From the NCBI GenBank assembly GCA_900321525.1, contig ONWL01000059.1, positions 1-10,828 on the forward strand: DNA of 10,828 nucleotides, in the 5' to 3' direction. The position numbers and the translations under genes are program-made. Positions 1 to 6,765 of this stretch are shown piece by piece. The stretch's first letter is position 1, and every line of letters starts with the position of its first letter. The notes under the pieces were generated by a model that saw only the letters and a program-made list of their open reading frames with translations, was not told the origin of the DNA and ran no database searches. The DNA is from an uncultured Eubacteriales bacterium. Lineage in GTDB: Bacteria > Bacillota > Clostridia > Lachnospirales > Lachnospiraceae.

Positions 1-213
1 AGAGAGGCAGACCATGATTGCACGGGGGTGGATTGTCCAGTTTGTGAGATGATTCAGACAGCAGAGCAGACACTGCAATTTTTTGGTACAGGGATGGTTC
101 CTATGGTGTGGTTATTGGTGCCTGCCTTGTTCCTTTTTCTGAAAAAGAAGATGGAGAAGACGGGGATCCTATGCAGGACATTGATACAGCAAAAGGTGCG
201 TCTCAACAATTGA
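1..213 (+). CDS. C-terminal part of a small Cys/His-containing membrane protein (5' end outside window)
   Basis: The frame is open from base 1 to a TGA at 211-213, giving 70 visible residues. An internal ATG-less stretch runs in from the left, so the true start is upstream. The visible N-terminus carries His5, Cys7, Cys12 and Cys15 in the pattern H-D-C-x4-D-C-P-V-C, which looks like a metal-binding or redox motif. A single hydrophobic segment follows at about residues 32-48 (MVPMVWLLVPALFLFL), then a Lys-rich stop-transfer sequence (KKKMEK) and a short cytoplasmic tail. I recall small proteins with this HDC...DCPVC signature beside zinc ABC transporters in Lachnospiraceae, but that is memory, not a search. 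Its position 133 bases before the zinc-binding lipoprotein gene on the same strand supports a role in metal handling. Exact function unknown. Confidence 0.6.
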   Translation, partial: READHDCTGVDCPVCEMIQTAEQTLQFFGTGMVPMVWLLVPALFLFLKKKMEKTGILCRTLIQQKVRLNN

Positions 214-346
214 AACACAGGTCAGACTGGGGATGCTTTGTCTGTTTTTAAAACAGAGAACTGTCCCTGGGTTTTTTGTACCCTTTTTTCGGAAATGAAA
301 GATGGGGAAGTGATGAAAAATCTGACAGATGTATAAGGAGAAGAAG

Positions 347-1423
347 ATGAGACGTTTGAAATATGGATTGTGTGGAATGGTTTTGGCATTGACAATGGCA
401 ACCGGATGCGGCAATGGCAGTACAGATCAGGGGAAAGAGATGCAAAGCGCAGAAGGAAATCAAGAAAAACTGCGTGTTGTGACCACAATTTTCCCGGAAT
501 ATGACTGGGTGAGAGAAATTGTGGGAGAGGATACCGATGGAGTGGATCTGACGCTTTTGTTGGACAATGGAGTGGATCTGCACAGCTACCAGCCCACTGC
601 AGATGACATGGTGAAGATTGCAGACTGTGATTTATTTATCTATGTAGGCGGGGAGTCGGATGAATGGGTAGAAGATGCATTGGCAGAAGCGGTCAATCAG
701 GATATGCAGGTGATTGATCTATTAGATGTGCTTGGAGATGTTGTAAAAGAAGAAGAAATCGTAGAAGGTATGGAAGCAGAGCATGATCATGAAGATGGAG
801 AAGAAGAACAGGACCATGAAGACGGGGAACAAGAACATGATCATGAAGATGGGGAAGAAGAACATGGTCATGAAGACGGCGAGATCGAATATGATGAACA
901 TGTATGGCTTTCTGTAAAGAATGCACAGATTTTGGTGGATCAAATTGCAGATACGATGGCAGAGATTGCACCTGCAAAAGCAGAACAATATCGGAAGAAT
1001 GCAGACGCATATATTTCAGATTTAAAAGCATTAGATGAAGAATACCAGTCCGCAGTGGCAGACGCAAAGCGAGATACCATTTTGTTCGGGGACAGATTTC
1101 CATTCCGCTATCTGGCAGATGATTATGGATTGGATTATTATGCCGCATTTGTGGGGTGCTCTGCGGAGACAGAAGCCAGTTTTGAAACCATTGTTTTCCT
1201 GGCAAATAAAGTAGATGAACTGGGATTACAAACCGTATTGACCATTGAGGGACAGGATCACAGCGTGGCAGAGACGATTGTGAAAAATACGGCATCAAAG
1301 GATCAGAATATTGCAACCATGGACTCCATGCAGAGTACCACATCAAAAGATGTACAGAAGGGAATCACCTATCTGTCTGTTATGAAGAAGAATTTAGAAG
1401 TACTTGCGGAGGCGTTGCAGTAA
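347..1423 (+). CDS. znuA: Zinc-type ABC transporter substrate-binding lipoprotein (ZnuA/AdcA family)
   Basis: This is the extracellular lipoprotein that captures Zn(II), possibly Mn(II), and passes it to the ZnuBC translocator. The start at 347 is chosen over the in-frame ATG at 329 because AAGGAG (335-340) lies 6 bases upstream; it gives 358 residues. Residues 1-20 form a signal peptide ending in the lipobox A-T-G-Cys21. The mature protein has the cluster 9 metal-binding fold: LHSYQP (His79), a His/Asp/Glu-rich loop of four 9-residue repeats (145-180), DEHVWLS (His185), and the C-terminal lobe with GDRFPFRYLADDYGL (249 on) and TIEGQDH (Glu301). The canonical third ligand motif SHDAF of TroA/ZnuA is replaced by GDRFPF, a variant I associate with clostridial members. 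znuC follows after 77 bases. Zinc is the most likely substrate because of the His-rich loop; manganese cannot be excluded. Confidence 0.92.
   Translation: MRRLKYGLCGMVLALTMATGCGNGSTDQGKEMQSAEGNQEKLRVVTTIFPEYDWVREIVGEDTDGVDLTLLLDNGVDLHSYQPTADDMVKIADCDLFIYVGGESDEWVEDALAEAVNQDMQVIDLLDVLGDVVKEEEIVEGMEAEHDHEDGEEEQDHEDGEQEHDHEDGEEEHGHEDGEIEYDEHVWLSVKNAQILVDQIADTMAEIAPAKAEQYRKNADAYISDLKALDEEYQSAVADAKRDTILFGDRFPFRYLADDYGLDYYAAFVGCSAETEASFETIVFLANKVDELGLQTVLTIEGQDHSVAETIVKNTASKDQNIATMDSMQSTTSKDVQKGITYLSVMKKNLEVLAEALQ
779..886 (+). repeat. Four tandem 27-bp repeats encoding the His/Asp/Glu-rich loop of ZnuA
   Basis: Four consecutive 27-base units (779-805, 806-832, 833-859, 860-886) encode EHDHEDGEE, EQDHEDGEQ, EHDHEDGEE and EHGHEDGEI. 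Units 1 and 3 are nearly identical at the base level, and units 2 and 4 share other third-base choices. This suggests duplication of a two-unit block followed by drift. In zinc-binding proteins of this family the charged His-rich loop lies between the first two metal-ligand histidines and is thought to collect zinc near the binding site. The even 27-base period makes copy-number change by slippage plausible. Confidence 0.9.
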
Positions 1424-1500
1424 TAGCAGGCAAACAGAAACGTGATTTGGCAAAAAATTCGTACATGCCTTGCATGAGAAGGAAATAGGAGAGAAAACAA

Positions 1501-2205
1501 ATGGGAGAACTGATTTGCCGGAATATTGCCCTGGGATATGAAAGCACCATTTTGGTGAAAGATTTGAATTTTGAAGTGCAGAAAGGGGCGTATCTTTGCA
1601 TTGTCGGGGAGAATGGAGCAGGAAAGTCTACTTTGATGCGAACCATTCTGCATTTACAGAAGCCATTGGCAGGTGAGATTGTGTATGGGGAAGGTCTTCA
1701 TGCCACGGAAATCGGATATCTGCCCCAGCAGACGCTGGTACAGAGAGATTTTCCGGCTTCCGTACAGGAAGTGGTGTTGTCGGGCTGTCAGTCCCGACTG
1801 GGGCGACATGCATTCTATACAAAGGAAGATAAAATGCGTGCGGCAGAGCGCATGGAGCGGCTGGGCATCACACATCTGGCAAAGCGGTGTTACCGGGAGT
1901 TGTCTGGTGGGCAGCAGCAAAGAGTCCTGCTGGCACGGGCGTTGTGTGCTACGGAGCGGATGCTTTTGTTAGATGAGCCGGTGTCAGGACTGGATCCGAA
2001 GGTGACGATCGAGCTGTATGAATTGATACGTGATTTGAATCAGGAAGGGATTACGGTGATTATGATCTCCCATGACATTCTCTCCGCCATCCAATATGCA
2101 GACCATATCCTACATATTGGAGCGGAAGTTTTTTACGGAACCACTGAAGCATATCAAAATTCTCCTCAGGGGATGGGATATTTAGAAAGGGGGCAGAGAA
2201 AATGA
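1501..2205 (+). CDS. znuC: Zinc-type ABC transporter ATP-binding protein (ZnuC family)
   Basis: This is the cytoplasmic ATPase that powers metal import through ZnuB; 234 residues, a normal length for this family. All nucleotide-binding motifs are intact: Walker A GENGAGKST at 36-44, Q-loop at Gln76/77 (GYLPQQ), ABC signature LSGGQQQR at 134-141, Walker B LLLDEP with Asp158-Glu159, D-loop SGLD, and the switch histidine His191 (ISHD). The start is set by AGGAGAG at 1487-1493, 7 bases before the ATG. The gene lies 77 bases after znuA and overlaps the permease gene by the ATGA at 2202-2205, which indicates translational coupling. No stand-alone promoter is evident in the gap to znuA, so it is probably in the znuA transcript. 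Confidence 0.95.
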   Translation: MGELICRNIALGYESTILVKDLNFEVQKGAYLCIVGENGAGKSTLMRTILHLQKPLAGEIVYGEGLHATEIGYLPQQTLVQRDFPASVQEVVLSGCQSRLGRHAFYTKEDKMRAAERMERLGITHLAKRCYRELSGGQQQRVLLARALCATERMLLLDEPVSGLDPKVTIELYELIRDLNQEGITVIMISHDILSAIQYADHILHIGAEVFYGTTEAYQNSPQGMGYLERGQRK

Positions 2206-3041
2206 TTGAGCAGTTTCGTATGTATTTCGCATATCCTTTCGTACAATATGCGATGATCGTAGGGGTGTTGATCGCGCTGTGTTCTTCTCTGCTTGGTGTG
2301 ACGCTGGTGTTGAAGCGGTTTTCTTTTATCGGAGACGGATTATCCCATGTGGCATTTGGTGCGATGGCCATTGCGGCGGTAGTGGGCGTGACCGATGATA
2401 TGCTGTTGGTGCTGCCCATTACCATGATTTGTGCAGTGCTTTTATTGTGGACCGGTCAGAACACAAAGATCAAAGGGGATGCAGCTGTGGCAATGATTTC
2501 TGTAGGTGCACTGGCCATTGGATACTTATTGATGAATTTGTTTCCAACCTCTTCCAATATATCAGGTGATGTGTGTTCTACTTTGTTTGGCTCTACTTCT
2601 ATATTGACCTTGAAATTTTCGGAAGTGGTGCTTTGCGTCATCTTGTCCATTGTAGTTGTCACAGTATTTGTATTTTGTTATCATCGGATTTTTGCAGTGA
2701 CCTTTGATGAAAATTTTGCACGGGCAGTTGGAACAAAGGTCAATCGGTTTAATTTATTGATTGCCATCCTGATCGCCGTGATTATTGTATTGGCAATGAA
2801 TCTAGTAGGATCGTTGTTGGTTTCGGCGCTGATCATTTTCCCTGCACTGTCTGCCATGCGGGTGCTGAAAAGTTTTCTGTCGGTCACCATCTGTTCTGCA
2901 GTGCTTTCTGTTTGCTGTGCCACAGTGGGCATTTTGCTTTCTATTATATATGGCACACCGGTGGGTTCCACCATAGTGGCCATGGATATCACCGCATTTA
3001 TTATTTTTACAATCATTGGAAAGATAGGAGGGCGTTCCTGA
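2202..3041 (+). CDS. znuB: Zinc-type ABC transporter permease (ZnuB family, ABC-3)
   Basis: This is the integral membrane channel of the importer; 279 residues and about eight hydrophobic segments, as expected for the ABC-3 family. Recognisable stretches are the N-terminal LGVTLVLKRFSFIGDGLSHV (residues 31-50), with the conserved Gly-Asp-x-Leu-Ser-His core, and the late MNLVGSLLVSALIIFPA (about 197-213), which carries the family G-x-L-L-V-x-A-L-x-x-x-P-A pattern. The ATG is embedded in the znuC stop (ATGA), preceded by the purine-rich GAAAGGGGG at 2185-2193. Its own stop overlaps the next start by one base (TGATG at 3039-3043), so it sits in the middle of a tightly coupled operon. Sequence alone does not separate zinc from manganese permeases; the His-rich ZnuA partner argues for zinc. 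Confidence 0.93.
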   Translation: MIEQFRMYFAYPFVQYAMIVGVLIALCSSLLGVTLVLKRFSFIGDGLSHVAFGAMAIAAVVGVTDDMLLVLPITMICAVLLLWTGQNTKIKGDAAVAMISVGALAIGYLLMNLFPTSSNISGDVCSTLFGSTSILTLKFSEVVLCVILSIVVVTVFVFCYHRIFAVTFDENFARAVGTKVNRFNLLIAILIAVIIVLAMNLVGSLLVSALIIFPALSAMRVLKSFLSVTICSAVLSVCCATVGILLSIIYGTPVGSTIVAMDITAFIIFTIIGKIGGRS

Positions 3042-3583
3042 TGAAACAAAAAAGAATCGCAATGGTGGCATTGATGGGGATGTTGGTGTTTGCTGCATGT
3101 GGAGAAAAAGAAAATCCTGTGACAGCAGAGACTGCTGCTGTATTTGCAGAAAGTGTGGCAGAGGATATGGTGCAGGACACACAGCCTTTGATGGTCGCTG
3201 AGACAGCACCGGAAGACGGGAACACCGATTCGGACAGTCCATATGATGTAGACCTAACCCAGATGTCCAACACCATGGTGTATGCAGAAGTGTACAACAT
3301 GATGATGACACCGGAAGACTATGTAGGCAAGACCATCCACATGGAAGGGATATTTTCTACCTACTATGATCAGAATGAAGACCAGTATTATCATGCCTGC
3401 GTGATTCAGGATGCCACTGCATGCTGCGCCCAGGGGATCGAATTCGTATTAAAAGGCAATCCTCAGTTTCCGGAAGGATATCCGGAGCAGGGAGACCTGA
3501 TCACCGTATCCGGTATCTTTGAACTATATGAAGAAAACGGATTGGAATATTGCCGCTTAGTAGAGGCGGAATTGGCTTCATAA
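3041..3583 (+). CDS. Lipoprotein with DUF1980/TIGR03943 C-terminal-like domain, last gene of the znu operon
   Basis: This is a 180-residue predicted lipoprotein. The start at 3041 has AGGAGGG at 3026-3032 and overlaps the znuB stop by one base; longer in-frame readings upstream lie inside znuB. Residues 1-19 are a signal peptide ending V-F-A-A-Cys20, a slightly weak lipobox because Phe is at -3. Residues 21-78 are low-complexity, acidic and Thr/Ala-rich, and look like a linker. Residues 79-180 are the folded part: YVGKTIHMEG, then Cys120, then a DATACCAQG motif (Cys128-Cys129), then GDLITVSGIFELY. This order (GKT..G, C-x-A-x-G, W/L-I-x-V-x-G) matches my memory of the C-terminal domain of YcgQ-like DUF1980 proteins. 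No membrane helices other than the signal peptide are present, so it would be a detached, surface-tethered version. Coupling to znuB suggests a zinc-related role; the specific activity is unknown. Confidence 0.75.
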   Translation: MKQKRIAMVALMGMLVFAACGEKENPVTAETAAVFAESVAEDMVQDTQPLMVAETAPEDGNTDSDSPYDVDLTQMSNTMVYAEVYNMMMTPEDYVGKTIHMEGIFSTYYDQNEDQYYHACVIQDATACCAQGIEFVLKGNPQFPEGYPEQGDLITVSGIFELYEENGLEYCRLVEAELAS

Positions 3584-3642
3584 GAGATAAAAAATAAACA
3601 AAGCGTAACAAGAAATTGGGAAACTCTAAAAGTGTTTTCGAT

Positions 3643-3670
3643 TTGATGCCAGGAGACGCAGGGGTATCAT
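3643..3670 (+). promoter_or_regulatory. Possible sigma-A promoter before the radical SAM gene
   Basis: TTGATG (3643-3648) and TATCAT (3665-3670) are separated by 16 bases, with the start codon at 3733. No terminator is visible between the lipoprotein gene and this point, so read-through from the znu operon is the alternative. The -35 match is moderate and the spacing slightly short. Confidence 0.3.
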
Positions 3671-3732
3671 TCAAAAAAATAGATAGAGTTTTTCAATTCC
3701 TTCTTTCATTCATAAGAAAAGGAGAATCGTAC

Positions 3733-4599
3733 ATGCACTATGTGAATGCCAAAGGAATCCTTTCTCCCCACAACGGCATGAATCTGTATCGGGGCTGTAC
3801 TCACGGCTGTATTTACTGTGACAGCAGAAGTGTCTGTTATGGCTTTACCCATGGGTTTGAAGACATTGAGGTGAAGCAGAATGCACCGGAGCTATTGGAG
3901 AGGGCGCTTCGCTCTAAACGAAAGAAATGTATGATCGGTACTGGTGCCATGTGTGACCCTTATATGCATTGCGAGGAAGAGATACAGCTGACCAGAAGAT
4001 GTCTGGAGGTGATTCATCAGTATGGCTTTGGCGTGGCAATCCAGACCAAGTCGAACCGGATTCTCCGTGATCTGGCATTGTTAAAGCAGATCAACGAGCA
4101 GGCCAAATGTGTGGTACAGATGACACTGACCACCTATGAGGAATCCCTCTGTAAAATACTAGAGCCAAATGTAAGTACCACCAGAGAACGGGTAGAAGCA
4201 TTGCGGATTTTCCACGAAAACGGCATCCCTACGATTGTGTGGCTGTCACCTATTCTGCCTTTTCTCAATGATACGAAAGAAAATCTGGAAGGGATTTTGG
4301 ACTACTGCATACAGGCAAAGGTGCATGGCGTTATTTGCTTTGGCATGGGCATGACCCTGAGGGAAGGAAACAGAGAATATTTTTATAGGGCATTGGATCA
4401 ATATTTTCCGGGAATGCGGGAACAATATCATCGTAAGTTCGGCAATGCATATGAAATCGTAAGTGACCATCATCAGGAATTGATGCAATATTTTCATGCC
4501 ACCTGTGAGAAGTATGGCATGTTACATGAGGTACAGTCCTGTTTTCAATATATGCAGGAGTTTCCGGAGCGTTATGAGCAGATGACATTGTTTCCGTGA
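3733..4599 (+). CDS. SPL-family radical SAM protein (COG1533-like)
   Basis: This is a cytoplasmic [4Fe-4S]/S-adenosylmethionine enzyme of 288 residues. The start at 3733 is preferred over the open frame that runs back to 3616 because AAAAGGAG (3717-3724) sits 8 bases upstream and because the family begins close to this point. The radical SAM motif C-x3-C-x2-C is Cys22-T-H-G-Cys26-I-Y-Cys29, in the context NLYRGCTHGCIYCDS, typical of the group related to spore photoproduct lyase. A further conserved stretch is GTGAMCDPYMHCEEE, followed by TKSNRILRDLALL. Members of this group other than true SplB have no agreed substrate. I see no spore-gene neighbours, so I do not call it spore photoproduct lyase. 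It stands alone between the znu operon and eno. Confidence 0.88.
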   Translation: MHYVNAKGILSPHNGMNLYRGCTHGCIYCDSRSVCYGFTHGFEDIEVKQNAPELLERALRSKRKKCMIGTGAMCDPYMHCEEEIQLTRRCLEVIHQYGFGVAIQTKSNRILRDLALLKQINEQAKCVVQMTLTTYEESLCKILEPNVSTTRERVEALRIFHENGIPTIVWLSPILPFLNDTKENLEGILDYCIQAKVHGVICFGMGMTLREGNREYFYRALDQYFPGMREQYHRKFGNAYEIVSDHHQELMQYFHATCEKYGMLHEVQSCFQYMQEFPERYEQMTLFP

Positions 4600-4661
4600 G
4601 CAATGAATCAAAGCAATTATCCTGCCTGTCCATTTGGCTCATACCTGGTAACAGATAAGCA

Positions 4662-4697
4662 GAAAAAATCAGGAATATGATGATAAAGTTTCCTGAT
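4662..4697 (-). terminator. Inverted repeat followed by a T-run on the minus strand (candidate antisense-direction terminator)
   Basis: ATCAGGAA (4668-4675) and TTCCTGAT (4690-4697) are a perfect 8-base inverted repeat with a 14-base loop. On the + strand it is preceded by six A residues and followed by CAAAA, so only the minus-strand reading gives hairpin plus T-run. No minus-strand gene in the window needs it; it could stop antisense transcription entering the radical SAM gene. The rest of 4600-4733 shows nothing else I can support. Confidence 0.4.
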
Positions 4698-4733
4698 CAA
4701 AAGGGTTTATGAGAATTTCTATCAATTGCATGG

Positions 4734-4762
4734 TTGAATTTACATTCGGGTTATGTTAAGAT
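4734..4762 (+). promoter_or_regulatory. Sigma-A promoter of eno
   Basis: TTGAAT (4734-4739) and TAAGAT (4757-4762) are separated by exactly 17 bases, close to the vegetative consensus. The predicted transcription start is near 4769, which leaves a leader of about 130 bases before the enolase start codon. Confidence 0.75.
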
Positions 4763-4768
4763 GATTAA

Positions 4769-4786
4769 AGTTAGAAAAATCTAACT
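4769..4786 (+). promoter_or_regulatory. Inverted repeat at the eno transcription start (candidate operator)
   Basis: AGTTAGA (4769-4775) and TCTAACT (4780-4786) form a perfect 7-base inverted repeat around AAAA. It begins about six bases after the -10 box, so a bound repressor would cover the start site. The TTAG...CTAA half-sites recall DtxR/IdeR-type metalloregulator boxes, but the spacing differs from the classical box and the regulator is not visible here. It could also act as a 5'-end RNA hairpin. Confidence 0.5.
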
Positions 4787-4808
4787 AACGTGAAAAACCA
4801 TTGTGGAA

Positions 4809-6197
<1,389 letters not shown>

Positions 6198-6235
6198 TTC
6201 GTTTACAATTGTATATCAGGGTTACCTCCCTTTAG

Positions 6236-6270
6236 AAACCGGTCTTTGGAAACAGAGGCCGGTTTTCCTT
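6236..6270 (+). terminator. Intrinsic terminator of eno
   Basis: AAACCGG (6236-6242) pairs with CCGGTTT (6259-6265). The stem can be extended by TCT/AGA with a small bulge. It is followed by TTTTCCTTTATT. It lies 38 bases after the enolase stop codon. Confidence 0.85.
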
Positions 6271-6436
6271 TATTGCTCAAAAAATAAAGTACCGGCATTC
6301 CACATAGTTTTTTTTAATGAAAAATTTCTGATGCGCAGGCTGTGTTCCGGTCAGATTCAAGAGTTTCGCAATTGCCTATTGACATAAAAAAGTACCAAGT
6401 GGGCAGGTAAAATTCTTTTGTCAACATTGAAACATA
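6271..6436. other. AT-rich gene-free stretch
   Basis: No ORF with a ribosome binding site and no RNA gene is visible here. A perfect TTGACA occurs at 6379-6384 but has no -10 box at a usable distance (the first TAAAAT is 23 bases away). The octamer AAAGTACC occurs twice about 100 bases apart, which I regard as chance. Confidence 0.5.
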
Positions 6437-6465
6437 TTGAATTAAGTGGTTGATAGTGGTACAAT
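6437..6465 (+). promoter_or_regulatory. Sigma-A promoter upstream of the remnant locus and pepP
   Basis: TTGAAT (6437-6442) and TACAAT (6460-6465) are separated by exactly 17 bases, with transcription starting near 6472. No terminator lies between here and the aminopeptidase gene at 6766, so this is the most likely promoter for the pepP-lrgA-lrgB operon, with a leader of almost 300 bases carrying mini-ORFs and a gene remnant. Confidence 0.7.
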
Positions 6466-6504
6466 AATTTGAAGTATGAAAGAAGCATCATAGGAGAAAT
6501 GACT

Positions 6505-6567
6505 ATGGTAATACGATCTCCTGGAGGTGACCGTAATGACAGAACAGCAGGTAAGGAAGCTCCTTAA
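6505..6567 (+). CDS. 20-codon mini-ORF in the pepP leader
   Basis: The reading frame MVIRSPGGDRNDRTAGKEAP ends at TAA 6565-6567. AGGAG at 6492-6496 lies 8 bases before the ATG, which is good spacing. It overlaps the next mini-ORF in another frame. I recognise no family; it could be a leader peptide or the broken start of a lost gene. Confidence 0.3.
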   Translation: MVIRSPGGDRNDRTAGKEAP

Positions 6568-6613
6568 CGATTATGAATATCGGAAGAGCAGATACTCTCG
6601 GTTCCAGTGTTAG
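6536..6613 (+). CDS. 25-codon mini-ORF with a near-perfect Shine-Dalgarno
   Basis: GGAGGTGA (6523-6530), a full match to the 16S 3' end, sits 5 bases before the ATG. The product is M-T-E-Q-Q-V-R-K-L-L-N-D-Y-E-Y and then R-K-S-R-Y-S-R-F-Q-C before TAG. It overlaps the ATP-binding protein remnant in a different frame. The sequence looks like the helical N-terminus of a small regulatory or phage-type protein cut off after 25 codons, but I cannot name a family. It may be a truncated gene or a translated leader peptide. Confidence 0.4.
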   Translation: MTEQQVRKLLNDYEYRKSRYSRFQC

Positions 6614-6746
6614 AAACCTGTATAAATACGACAAGATTTACTGTGGCGGTGAACCAGAGTTGGAAAAAGGAGACATATTCAGGATATTCGTTCCTCTGAA
6701 AACGGATGAAAAGGGGAATAGATCTATATCATATAGTTTGAAATGA
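6573..6746 (+). pseudogene. C-terminal remnant of an AlbA_2/HATPase_c_4 (RecG-C-like) ATP-binding protein
   Basis: The frame from ATG 6573 to TGA 6744-6746 gives 57 residues, beginning MNIGRADTLGSSVRNLYKYD and continuing with KIYCGGEPELEKGDIFRIFV. This is the characteristic end of large ATP-binding transcriptional-regulator-like proteins that pair an N-terminal AlbA_2 (Schlafen-like) domain with a C-terminal HATPase_c_4 domain; their usual text is IGRADELGSGVRNLYKY...GGEPEL..GDIFR..IPL. Such proteins are usually around 400-600 residues, so close to nine tenths is missing. The frame is closed just upstream by TAA 6552-6554, and the ATP-box Gly-Ser-Gly has become Gly-Ser-Ser. No ribosome binding site precedes the ATG. 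I read it as the scar of a deleted gene, recognised from memory of the family. Confidence 0.7.
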
Positions 6747-6765
6747 GAAAAAGGAGATGCCACAT

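Noticed and set aside
223..249. CAGAC/GTCTG stem followed by TTTTT after the first ORF, as a terminator
   Set aside because: The stem is only 5 pairs with a 12-base loop, and an overlapping TCTGTTT/AAACAGA repeat competes with it; too weak to claim.
329..346. Upstream ATG at 329 as the znuA start
   Set aside because: It lies before the AAGGAG ribosome binding site, and the ATG at 347 has ideal spacing and gives a proper lipoprotein signal peptide.
693..1346. Long minus-strand open frame opposite znuA
   Set aside because: It is a shadow of znuA, rich in His/Leu/Phe because of the antisense repeat, with no ribosome binding site or family features.
2912..3040. N-terminal extension of the lipoprotein frame into znuB
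   Set aside because: No ribosome binding site; a clear AGGAGGG and signal peptide start at 3041.
3616..3732. N-terminal extension of the radical SAM protein
   Set aside because: A strong AAAAGGAG site precedes the ATG at 3733, and the family begins there.
6379..6413. TTGACA promoter at 6379
   Set aside because: The nearest -10-like hexamer is 23 bases away, outside the usable range; the promoter at 6437-6465 is far better.
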